Of a stretch of 32,101 nucleotides of DNA, positions 18,162 to 24,446 are shown piece by piece. The DNA is taken from positions 1,548,211 to 1,580,311 of the forward strand of contig CP070737.1 of NCBI GenBank assembly GCA_020347665.1, in the 5' to 3' direction. Origin of the DNA: Nitrospiraceae bacterium. GTDB taxonomy: Bacteria > Nitrospirota > Thermodesulfovibrionia > Thermodesulfovibrionales > UBA6898. Numbering within the stretch: position 1 is the first letter of the stretch; every line of letters starts with the position of its first letter. Under the pieces are notes generated by a model, which worked only from the letters and a program-made list of their open reading frames with translations, searched no databases and was not told the DNA's origin. Both the position numbers and the translations under genes were made by a program.

Positions 18162-18240
18162 GATTTTCTCCTTGGCCATATGCACTCCACAAGTCTCTGC
18201 AATCAGACTATTGCATTCACACTCAGCAGGGTACAGATCA

Positions 18241-19515
18241 TTACCGGCTTTTGACCGCCCTGTCAGCGATGTCTTTCCGATAGTGCATTCCCTTGAAATG
18301 TATCTTGTCGACTGCTTCGTACGCCTTTTTCTGGGCATCGGCAATCGTTATCCCGGTCGCCGTAACACCAAGAACCCTGCCACCGGATGTCACGAGCCTT
18401 TCTTCTTTATACGCTGTCCCTGCATGGAACACATAGGTCCCCTCAAGATCATTCGCTTGTTTAATCCCTGTAATAGTATCGCCCTTTCTGTATGTGCCCG
18501 GATATCCCTCAGATGACATCACAACGCAGACAGCAGGGTCTTTTTTCCATGAAATAGAAATTTCATGGAGTCTTTCCTCGGCAATTGCCATTGCAATCTC
18601 CATGAAATCAGTTTCAAGACGCGAAAGTACCGGCTGCGTCTCCGGATCACCAAGACGGCAGTTGAATTCGAGCACTTTCGGTCTCCCCTGGTCTATCATA
18701 AGCCCGGCATAGAGAATCCCTTTGTATTTCATACCCTCGGCTTTGAGGGCATTCACCGTGGGAGTCATGATACGCTCCCGAATTACGTTTTCCAGACCAT
18801 CGGTTACTACCGGGGCCGGGCTATAGGCCCCCATCCCACCGGTATTGAGACCTTTATCATCATCAAAAATACGCTTATGATCCTGCGAACTCACCATCGG
18901 CAGAATAGTTTTTCCATCGGTGAAGACCATATATGACGCCTCTTCTCCTGCAAGACATTCCTCAACAACCACCCTGTTGCCCGCATCTCCAAAAGCCTTT
19001 TCTTTCATGATGATTTTCAGGGCATCCCGTGCTTCATCTAGTGTGGACGCAATGAAAACGCCCTTGCCTGCTGCAAGACCGTCAGCCTTAATGACAATGG
19101 GAAAGCCCTTAATTTTTATATAATCTTCCGCATGGATATAGGATGTAAAGACTTTGTATTCTGCTGAAGGAATACCATATTTCTTTAAAAGGTCTTTACA
19201 GAATACCTTGCTGGATTCGAGTTGTGCTGCCGCCTGGTCAGGGCCTACGATCTTTCTTCCTTCCTTTGCGAATAGATCAACAATACCCTTCGAAAGGGGA
19301 TCTTCAGGCCCGACAATCGTGAGGTCGATCCACTCATACTTCACAAAATCCAGGAGCGCGTTAAAATCGTTCTGGTTTACATCAATGCACTCTGCAAGTT
19401 CGGATATGCCTGCATTTCCCGGACAGCAGTATATTTTATCAACATGCCTGCTCTGGGAAAGCTTCCAGACGATTGCATGTTCTCTGCCTCCACCCCCAAT
19501 GACTAGAACTTTCAT
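18241..19515 (-). CDS. purD: Phosphoribosylamine-glycine ligase (GAR synthetase)
   Basis: Second step of purine synthesis: ATP-dependent joining of glycine to 5-phosphoribosylamine. The 424-residue length is standard. The N-domain begins MKVLVIGGGGREHAIVWKL with the GGGGREHA loop and CCPGNAGI. The ATP-grasp domain shows IVIKADGLAAGKGVFIA, EECLAGEEASYMVF, DDDKGLNTGGMGAYSPAP and LEFNCRLGDPETQ (metal ligands). ATG 19515 has AAAGGG about 8 nt upstream. The 106-bp gap to radC contains a possible TATAAT (19619-19614, minus strand) without a good -35, and a TTAAAA-N3-TTTTAA palindrome. Confidence 0.98.
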   Translation of the reverse strand: MKVLVIGGGGREHAIVWKLSQSRHVDKIYCCPGNAGISELAECIDVNQNDFNALLDFVKYEWIDLTIVGPEDPLSKGIVDLFAKEGRKIVGPDQAAAQLESSKVFCKDLLKKYGIPSAEYKVFTSYIHAEDYIKIKGFPIVIKADGLAAGKGVFIASTLDEARDALKIIMKEKAFGDAGNRVVVEECLAGEEASYMVFTDGKTILPMVSSQDHKRIFDDDKGLNTGGMGAYSPAPVVTDGLENVIRERIMTPTVNALKAEGMKYKGILYAGLMIDQGRPKVLEFNCRLGDPETQPVLSRLETDFMEIAMAIAEERLHEISISWKKDPAVCVVMSSEGYPGTYRKGDTITGIKQANDLEGTYVFHAGTAYKEERLVTSGGRVLGVTATGITIADAQKKAYEAVDKIHFKGMHYRKDIADRAVKSR

Positions 19516-19543
19516 GTGCTGTGCCCTTTCATGTTCATGGTTT

Positions 19544-19558
19544 TTAAAACACTTTTAA
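19544..19558. repeat. Palindrome TTAAAA-N3-TTTTAA, copy 2
   Basis: TTAAAACACTTTTAA in the purD leader, 29 bp before its ATG. Arms and spacing are identical to the copy at 15608-15622. Confidence 0.4.
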
Positions 19559-19621
19559 CGGTATTCACTTCAGGCGCCCCTTATAACACTCTGTTCTCAG
19601 CGTTATGCGGTCTATTATACT

Positions 19622-20314
19622 TCATTTGTTTTTCAAATACCCTTTTTCCAGCATACTCGTATAGCTGCCGTCTCCAATTATTATGTGGTCTAATACTTTA
19701 ATGCCTATCGTGTCTCCTGCAGACGACAGCTTTTCCGTAATCACAATATCCTCACTGCTCGGGGTCGGATCGCCGCTTGGATGATTGTGCACAAAAATCA
19801 CTGATGCGGCAGACTCTTTTATTGAATCCCTGAAGGCCTCGCGCGGATGAATTAAGGATGCGGTAAGCGTTCCCTCCGATACCCTGGAATCACGAATCAG
19901 CCTGTTTTTTGCGTCCAGCATTGCACAATAGAATGCCTCTTTTTTTACGTTCTGTAAAAGCGGATAATAATATGCGTACACATCGTTACCTGAGGTAAAG
20001 ACAGGTCCTTTCAGCGCAGATTCTCTCAGCAACCTGCTGCCCAGTTCAAATGCCGCCTTTAACTGGGCGATCTTTGCCTTTCCGATCCCGCTCAGCTGCT
20101 CTAATTCTTTCACCGAGGCCTGTTCCAGCTTCTTCAGACTGCCGAATGTTCGCAACAATTCAATACCGAGTTCCATGGCACTTTTTCCCCCGCCCCCGGT
20201 GCGCAGAATAATCGCAAGAAGCTGAGCATCAGACAGATAGCCTGACCCGGCATTAAGCAGTCGTTCCCGCGGCCTCTCTTCTTCGGGCCAGTTCTTGATG
20301 CTCTGATGTGCCAT
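19622..20314 (-). CDS. radC: RadC-like JAB/MPN-domain protein
   Basis: A 230-residue cytoplasmic protein historically named for DNA repair, although its real role is unsettled. The N-terminal UPF0758 part starts SIKNWPEEERPRERLL, with a helix-hairpin-helix segment LEQLSGIGKAKIAQLKAAFELG (73-94). The JAMM zinc site is HNHPSGDPTPSSED (176-189) with upstream Glu147 in SEGTLTASLIHPREAF. ATG 20314 is chosen because the family begins right here; the frame is open to 20521 but that extension runs into the divergent gspF gene. A TACAAT box lies 11 nt upstream of the ATG and there is no Shine-Dalgarno. Confidence 0.94.
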   Translation of the reverse strand: MAHQSIKNWPEEERPRERLLNAGSGYLSDAQLLAIILRTGGGGKSAMELGIELLRTFGSLKKLEQASVKELEQLSGIGKAKIAQLKAAFELGSRLLRESALKGPVFTSGNDVYAYYYPLLQNVKKEAFYCAMLDAKNRLIRDSRVSEGTLTASLIHPREAFRDSIKESAASVIFVHNHPSGDPTPSSEDIVITEKLSSAGDTIGIKVLDHIIIGDGSYTSMLEKGYLKNK

Positions 20315-20325
20315 GGAATAGAAAG

Positions 20326-20355
20326 ATTGTATCATCACGCTCTTTTGGAGGTAAA
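20326..20355 (-). promoter_or_regulatory. Candidate radC promoter with a very short leader
   Basis: Minus strand: TTTACC (20355-20350), 18-nt spacer, TACAAT (20331-20326), then 11 nt to ATG 20314. The predicted leader is about 4-5 nt, too short for a ribosome binding site. Confidence 0.5.
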
Positions 20356-20407
20356 GGGAAAAATCATTCGGTCGCACTGCCGTAATCAGTTGCCGTCTGA
20401 TATCCGA

Positions 20408-20437
20408 TTGAACCTGCTCATTTGCCTGTGATAAGAT
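20408..20437 (+). promoter_or_regulatory. Candidate gspF operon promoter, extended -10
   Basis: TTGAAC (20408-20413), 18-nt spacer, TGA-TAAGAT (extended -10, box at 20432-20437), then only 5 nt to ATG 20443. Weaker than the other promoters listed; transcription from it would give a leaderless mRNA. Confidence 0.35.
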
Positions 20438-20442
20438 AAGCC

Positions 20443-21636
20443 ATGCCTGTGTATGTCTATGAAGCCATTGACTCTTCCGGGAAAAAAATAAAGGAGACTG
20501 TTTCGGATTCGGATGAAGCATCTCTCAAATCATCCCTGAGGGAAAAGGGGCTTGTTCCCATCAGTATAGCGGTCTCTAAGTCCAAGAAGACCACATTATT
20601 CAAACGGATTACCCAGAAAGATCTTCTTACATTCACCCAGGAACTCGGCAATCTTCTGGATTCGGGTCTCCCCATAGACAGGGCCCTGTATGTGCTTTCC
20701 GAATATGCCGATAAGAAGGCCTTCCGGTCTATTATCAGAGAGGTATATGTCGATATTCAGAAGGGAAGTTCTCTATCAGCTGCCATGGCGAAACATAAGA
20801 CCTTCCCCCGGGTTTATATTAATATGGTCAAAGCGGGAGAGGCAGGCGGCATACTTGACGCAGTCATTCGGAGGCTTACGTCTTTCTTGGAAACATCTAT
20901 TTCGTTTACAGAGGAAATCATATCGGCATTGATATATCCTGTTCTTCTTACCCTTGTCGGTGGTCTGGCCATTACCGTACTTATGGTCTACGTTGTTCCA
21001 GAGTTCGCACAGATCTTCGCCGATATGGGCCAAACACTCCCTCTTCCGACCCTCATGTTAATTGCGATAAGCACTTTTTTTGCATCGTATTGGTGGGCTT
21101 TTGCCGCACTCGTGGTCCTGGGTTTTTTTCTCATTCGTTACTATGCCAAAACCGCTGAAGGCAAGCGTTTTTTTGATACACTCAAACTGAAAATACCTGT
21201 TTTGAATAAACTGACCATGAAGCTGGTAATATCCCGGTTTGCCAGAACATTCGGCACCCTGCTTCACGGCGGAGTACCCATACTCCAGGCAATCAGGATA
21301 TCACGGGACGTAGTTGATAACGAGATTATCTCACAACAGCTGGCCGTGCTGGAGGATGGCGTAAATAAAGGGAGGGGCCTGTCTCTGCCATTGAGGGAGA
21401 GTGGTGTTTTCCCGGGCATTGTCACGCAGATGGTCACGGTTGGTGAAGAAGCAGGAAGGCTTGAAGAAACATTCCTGCTGATAGCCGAACGGTTTGAATC
21501 AGATACCAAGAGCCTTATAAAGCGATTTGTCAGCCTCTTTGAACCGTTTCTGATTTTGATTATGGGACTGATCGTGGGATTAATCGTTATCTCGATGCTG
21601 TACGGCATCTTCAGTATCAATGAAATACCACTGTAA
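20443..21636 (+). CDS. gspF: Type II secretion / type IV pilus-like inner-membrane platform protein
   Basis: The polytopic platform on which the assembly ATPase acts to extrude the pseudopilus. The 397-residue length fits GspF. The N-terminus MPVYVYEAIDSSGKKIKETV is the usual GspF opening. Two T2SSF domains follow: FTQELGNLLDSGLPIDRAL with VYINMVKAGEAGGILDAVI, and RFARTFGTLLHGGVPILQAI with IVTQMVTVGEEAGRLEETF. There are membrane helices near residues 165-190, 205-230 and 363-392. It heads an operon with four pseudopilin genes and is divergent from radC (128 bp). Neither the ATPase gspE nor the secretin gspD is next to it here. Confidence 0.95.
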   Translation: MPVYVYEAIDSSGKKIKETVSDSDEASLKSSLREKGLVPISIAVSKSKKTTLFKRITQKDLLTFTQELGNLLDSGLPIDRALYVLSEYADKKAFRSIIREVYVDIQKGSSLSAAMAKHKTFPRVYINMVKAGEAGGILDAVIRRLTSFLETSISFTEEIISALIYPVLLTLVGGLAITVLMVYVVPEFAQIFADMGQTLPLPTLMLIAISTFFASYWWAFAALVVLGFFLIRYYAKTAEGKRFFDTLKLKIPVLNKLTMKLVISRFARTFGTLLHGGVPILQAIRISRDVVDNEIISQQLAVLEDGVNKGRGLSLPLRESGVFPGIVTQMVTVGEEAGRLEETFLLIAERFESDTKSLIKRFVSLFEPFLILIMGLIVGLIVISMLYGIFSINEIPL

Positions 21637-21641
21637 GAAGT
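21633..21641 (+). repeat. 9-bp direct repeat, left copy
   Basis: GTAAGAAGT, beginning in the last sense codon of gspF and including its TAA stop; an identical copy is at 21725-21733. The pair brackets the palindromic element and may be a target-site duplication. Confidence 0.45.
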
Positions 21642-21645
21642 AACG

Positions 21646-21708
21646 CGCTCTGCGCATCCGGCCTAAGCTCAATAGCTTCGGCGGACAGGCAGGACAAAGC
21701 GCATAGCG
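21646..21708. repeat. Imperfect 63-bp palindromic element between gspF and gspG
   Basis: The outer arms CGCTCTGCGC (21646-21655) and GCGCATAGCG (21699-21708) pair at 9 of 10 positions. Inside, TCC/GGA and GCC/GGC pair, and the apex is the perfect hairpin AAGCT-CAAT-AGCTT (21665-21678). It fills most of the 122-bp gap. It could be a REP/MITE-like dispersed repeat or an RNA structure tuning gspG expression. Confidence 0.6.
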
Positions 21709-21724
21709 GTATATACAGTCAGGA

Positions 21725-21733
21725 GTAAGAAGT
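21725..21733 (+). repeat. 9-bp direct repeat, right copy
   Basis: GTAAGAAGT, identical to 21633-21641, on the other side of the palindromic element and 34 bp... before the gspG start region. Confidence 0.45.
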
Positions 21734-21746
21734 TTGCGATAGACAC

Positions 21747-21753
21747 AAGGAGG
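21747..21753 (+). promoter_or_regulatory. Strong Shine-Dalgarno of gspG
   Basis: AAGGAGG with a 5-nt spacer to ATG 21759, the strongest ribosome binding site in the window. It fits high expression of the major pseudopilin. Confidence 0.8.
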
Positions 21754-21758
21754 TTTGC

Positions 21759-22196
21759 ATGAATAAAAAGGAAGTTCGGAATCGTCTTAAGGATAAGAAG
21801 GGATTTACACTTATTGAACTGCTCGTGGTTATGGTTATTATAGGCCTTATCGCAGCGCTTGTTGGCCCCAACATCTTCAAGAATCTGGGCAAAGGACAGC
21901 AGAAAGCAGCGCGGGCACAAATAGAACTGCTGGGACAGGTTCTGGACAGTTACCGACTTGATGTCGGGAATTATCCCACTACATCCGAGGGACTCAACGC
22001 ACTGATCACGAGTTCCGGAGCTGAAGGATGGGACGGGCCATACCTGAAAAAAACCAAGGTACCACTTGATCCGTGGAAACATCCGTACCATTATCAGTCT
22101 CCGGGAACAAATGGTGACTATGACTTATTTTCATATGGTGCAGATAATGCCCCGGGCGGAGAAGGTGATAGCAAGGACATTGCGAGCTGGGAATAA
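21759..22196 (+). CDS. gspG: Major pseudopilin of type II secretion
   Basis: The subunit that forms the pseudopilus shaft. The 145-residue prepilin has a basic leader ending in Gly15, then the methylated-Phe segment FTLIELLVVMVIIGLIAALV with the essential Glu at +5. The globular part shows LDSYRLDVGNYPTTSEGLNAL, DGPYLKKTKVPLDPWKHPYHYQ and DYDLFSYGADNAPGGEGDSKDI, the C-terminal calcium-loop region diagnostic of GspG. The strong Shine-Dalgarno contrasts with the minor pseudopilins that follow by overlap. Processing needs a GspO/PilD peptidase that is not encoded in the window. Confidence 0.97.
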   Translation: MNKKEVRNRLKDKKGFTLIELLVVMVIIGLIAALVGPNIFKNLGKGQQKAARAQIELLGQVLDSYRLDVGNYPTTSEGLNALITSSGAEGWDGPYLKKTKVPLDPWKHPYHYQSPGTNGDYDLFSYGADNAPGGEGDSKDIASWE

Positions 22197-22605
22197 CGGC
22201 TTTACCTTAATAGAGCTGATTATTGTTCTCGTTATTATCGGTCTTGCCGCATCTATCGTCATATTCTCTGTGAGCAGACTATATGACACAACAGTATTCA
22301 GAGAAGAAGCACGAAAAATATATCAGACAATAAAATATGCAAAAAAAATAGCATTACTCGAACGGAGAAATACGGAGTTTAGAATTGACGAAGAATCCAA
22401 CTCTTACTGGATTGATTTTGGGAATGACAGCCCGACAAAAACATATTCGTTGCCTTCCCGGTACAAACTAACGGGAGAAACGGTATATTTTTTTCCGAAA
22501 GGCAATTGTTCCGGAGGGGTCTTAAACATCCAGAATGAACAGGATAAGAAATATCAGATTGAAGTTGATCAAGTACTCTGCAAGCCATCGATCAAACGGC
22601 TTTAG
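22147..22605 (+). CDS. gspH: Minor pseudopilin, GspH type
   Basis: A prepilin of about 152 residues. The cleavage site and helix read NNG/FTLIELIIVLVIIGLAASIV, followed by ARKIYQTIKYAKKIALLERRNTEFRID, typical of the GspH/FimT domain. The start is uncertain: ATG 22147 and GTG 22165 are both inside the end of gspG, and neither has an ideally spaced Shine-Dalgarno, so translation may depend on coupling to gspG. Overlap with gspG is 50 nt for the ATG. The assignment to H rests on operon position plus domain style. Confidence 0.85.
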   Translation: MPRAEKVIARTLRAGNNGFTLIELIIVLVIIGLAASIVIFSVSRLYDTTVFREEARKIYQTIKYAKKIALLERRNTEFRIDEESNSYWIDFGNDSPTKTYSLPSRYKLTGETVYFFPKGNCSGGVLNIQNEQDKKYQIEVDQVLCKPSIKRL

Positions 22606-22951
22606 TCTGCTGGAGGTAATTATTGCTTTTGCCATTTTTGGAGTCGCGATCGTTACCATATTTCAGCTTTTTTCAGTAAGTCTCCGCTCTGTACGGAAAG
22701 CCGATGATCACGCTAAGGCACTCATTTATTCAAAATCCATGATGGACGAGGCTTACAGCAGTGCTGATCCCACTGAAAGCTCGTCGAACATTGAGTTTGA
22801 AGGATATTTCGAAGGATCACGGGATGTAACGCTTAAGTCGTTATCAGAAGACGAGAAAACAAAACTGTATGAGATCTCGGTAACAGTTACCTGGCCGCCA
22901 TCAGGCACATTGCGGCTTACCGGATTACGGACAGTGTATGATCCTCAATAA
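22535..22951 (+). CDS. gspI: Minor pseudopilin, GspI type
   Basis: A 138-residue prepilin with leader ending RSNG/FSLLEVIIAFAIFGVAIVTIF and Glu at +5. The later segment ALIYSKSMMDEAY and the short beta-rich C-terminus resemble GspI (L/I-A-x-x-x-x-E-like helix). From ATG 22535 it overlaps gspH by 71 nt, unusually long; in-frame TTG codons at 22559 and 22565 would shorten both the leader and the overlap. GGAGGGG lies about 15 nt before the ATG. Identity as I is inferred from order G-H-I-J. Confidence 0.83.
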   Translation: MNRIRNIRLKLIKYSASHRSNGFSLLEVIIAFAIFGVAIVTIFQLFSVSLRSVRKADDHAKALIYSKSMMDEAYSSADPTESSSNIEFEGYFEGSRDVTLKSLSEDEKTKLYEISVTVTWPPSGTLRLTGLRTVYDPQ

Positions 22952-23579
22952 TAATAGGGGTATAACCCTTCTTGAACTTCTCATCGCACTTTCTCTTGCT
23001 GTCGTTATCCTGATAACACTGTTTTCAGGAATGAGGGTAGGATACAAATCCCAGGCAAGCGGGTCTGAAAAGGCGGAACTGACACAGAAGATTCAGATTA
23101 TCAGTGACAGAATTGCATGGCTCATACGCGGCTCATACCCTTTTGTCTTAAAACAACCTGACGAGCAGGAGCTTTACTTCAATGGTGAGTCTGACCGCCT
23201 GGGCTTTGTAACAACCAGTATTGATGAATATGGAACAGGGCCTGAAGACACCGCGGGGCTCAAGTGGGTCAGTATTTATAAAGACGACGACGTACTAAAG
23301 ATACGAGAACATGTTTATTTTCTTGAAGACGTATGGGAAGACAGCGGGGGCAAGGAATATACCCTTCTCAGTGATCTGGACGATATCTCATTTGAATACT
23401 TTGATATCCCTGAAGATGAAACAGAAGGAAGCTGGTCAAGTGAATGGGATACCGATGAAAAGAATTATCTGCCTTCGGCAATTAAAGTCTCGCTGAGCTT
23501 TATGCATAACGGACAGACAGTCGTTATACCTCAAATTCTTGTACATGTTAATGCGACGAGCAGAGAATTCCGCAAGTAA
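22938..23579 (+). CDS. gspJ: Minor pseudopilin, GspJ type
   Basis: A 213-residue prepilin, the largest pseudopilin here, as expected for GspJ. A very short leader (MILNNNRG) precedes ITLLELLIALSLAVVILITL; position +1 is Ile instead of the common Phe, while Glu+5 is kept. The globular part has RIAWLIRGSYPFV, an LYFNGESDRLGFVTTS strand pair and LLSDLDDISFEYFD, close to the usual GspJ layout. It overlaps gspI by 14 nt. No gspK, L or M follows; the next gene is unrelated, so the minor-pseudopilin tip is incomplete locally. Confidence 0.87.
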   Translation: MILNNNRGITLLELLIALSLAVVILITLFSGMRVGYKSQASGSEKAELTQKIQIISDRIAWLIRGSYPFVLKQPDEQELYFNGESDRLGFVTTSIDEYGTGPEDTAGLKWVSIYKDDDVLKIREHVYFLEDVWEDSGGKEYTLLSDLDDISFEYFDIPEDETEGSWSSEWDTDEKNYLPSAIKVSLSFMHNGQTVVIPQILVHVNATSREFRK

Positions 23580-23670
23580 TTAGCGTGGCCGCAGAACAGC
23601 CGTCTCCGGGTACCTATATCGTCATGTCTGTGCATTCAATTGATTTTGTGGCCGTGAAGTATCTGACCGG

Positions 23671-23700
23671 TTGTAAAATTTCCCTTTTTTACATTAGTAT
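23671..23700 (+). promoter_or_regulatory. Candidate promoter of the kinase-like gene, with embedded dyad
   Basis: TTGTAA (23671-23676), 18-nt spacer, TAGTAT (23695-23700), each 4/6 to consensus. A 7-bp inverted repeat TGTAAAA/TTTTACA (23672-23678 and 23687-23693) lies within it. Tentative. Confidence 0.35.
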
Positions 23701-23741
23701 GTACAGAAATTATTTTCATGTTTTTTGGAGATTATACCTAA

Positions 23742-24443
23742 ATGAAAACAACTGATGCTGATATAGATACTGATAACCCTTTTACCCATGTGCCAGCCAG
23801 TAATATACTTCTCTTCAAACAGATAGGACTCCCATTAAAACACTCCAAGGTCGGAAACCTGGTTTTGCTCGAGCGGGATGGTTATAGAGGAGTCCTAAAG
23901 GATTACAGAAATTATGGATTTTTCTATTCACTTTTTATCGGTCCTTTTCTGGTAAATCGGGAAATACGCATTTGTAATTCCCTGAAAAATATTTCTGGAA
24001 TCCCGAAGATTTACTCTCGCATTGATCGTGCTGCCTTTATCGCTGAATATTTGGACGGTGTACCGGCGAATCGAATGAGTCCATCTAGAATTTCTGAGAC
24101 ATTTTTCAAAAATCTGTCAGCCCTGGTCGACGACATACACGAACAGGGATGGGTACATGGTGATCTCAAGATCTCGAGCAATATCTTAGTTATGCCGAAC
24201 GATAAAGCGGGCATCGTGGATTTTCAGACTGCTTTTAGCAGGAATGGTTCTTTTAAACATATCAGGAACTTTTTCTTCAATCAGTTTGTTCTCTTTGACC
24301 GGTTAGGCATCTTAAAGCTCAAGAATAAGTTACGGCCTGATCTCCTTACTGAAGAAGAAAAACATATGCTGAGCAGGAAAACATTTCTTATGCGTATTGC
24401 ACGAACATACCGGTGGTTTGTCAGGAAACTGGTTAAACGGTAA
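23742..24443 (+). CDS. Small protein-kinase-fold protein (Kdo/WaaP-like lipopolysaccharide kinase family)
   Basis: A 233-residue cytoplasmic kinase-fold protein. A probable ATP-binding Lys53 lies in RGVLKDYR, followed by a membrane-leaning aromatic patch (FFYSLFIGPFLVNREI), the hinge FIAEYLDGVPAN, and the catalytic loop VHGDLKISSNILV (138-150) with Asp141, Lys143 and Asn147. The metal motif is IVDFQTAF (Asp160, DFQ in place of DFG). The short size and lack of a full C-lobe match Kdo kinase/WaaP-like and RIO-like proteins that phosphorylate LPS core sugars. GGAG is about 11 nt before the ATG. The region is more AT-rich than its neighbours. The true substrate is unknown. Confidence 0.75.
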   Translation: MKTTDADIDTDNPFTHVPASNILLFKQIGLPLKHSKVGNLVLLERDGYRGVLKDYRNYGFFYSLFIGPFLVNREIRICNSLKNISGIPKIYSRIDRAAFIAEYLDGVPANRMSPSRISETFFKNLSALVDDIHEQGWVHGDLKISSNILVMPNDKAGIVDFQTAFSRNGSFKHIRNFFFNQFVLFDRLGILKLKNKLRPDLLTEEEKHMLSRKTFLMRIARTYRWFVRKLVKR

Positions 24444-24446
24444 CCG

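Noticed and set aside
18162..18344. Upstream extension of purE by 61 codons
   Set aside because: The strong AAGGAGA before ATG 18161 and the family N-terminus fix the start; the extension overlaps the end of purD.
20315..20521. Upstream extension of radC to an in-frame start at 20521
   Set aside because: It would overlap the gspF start on the other strand and add about 69 residues not found in RadC proteins.
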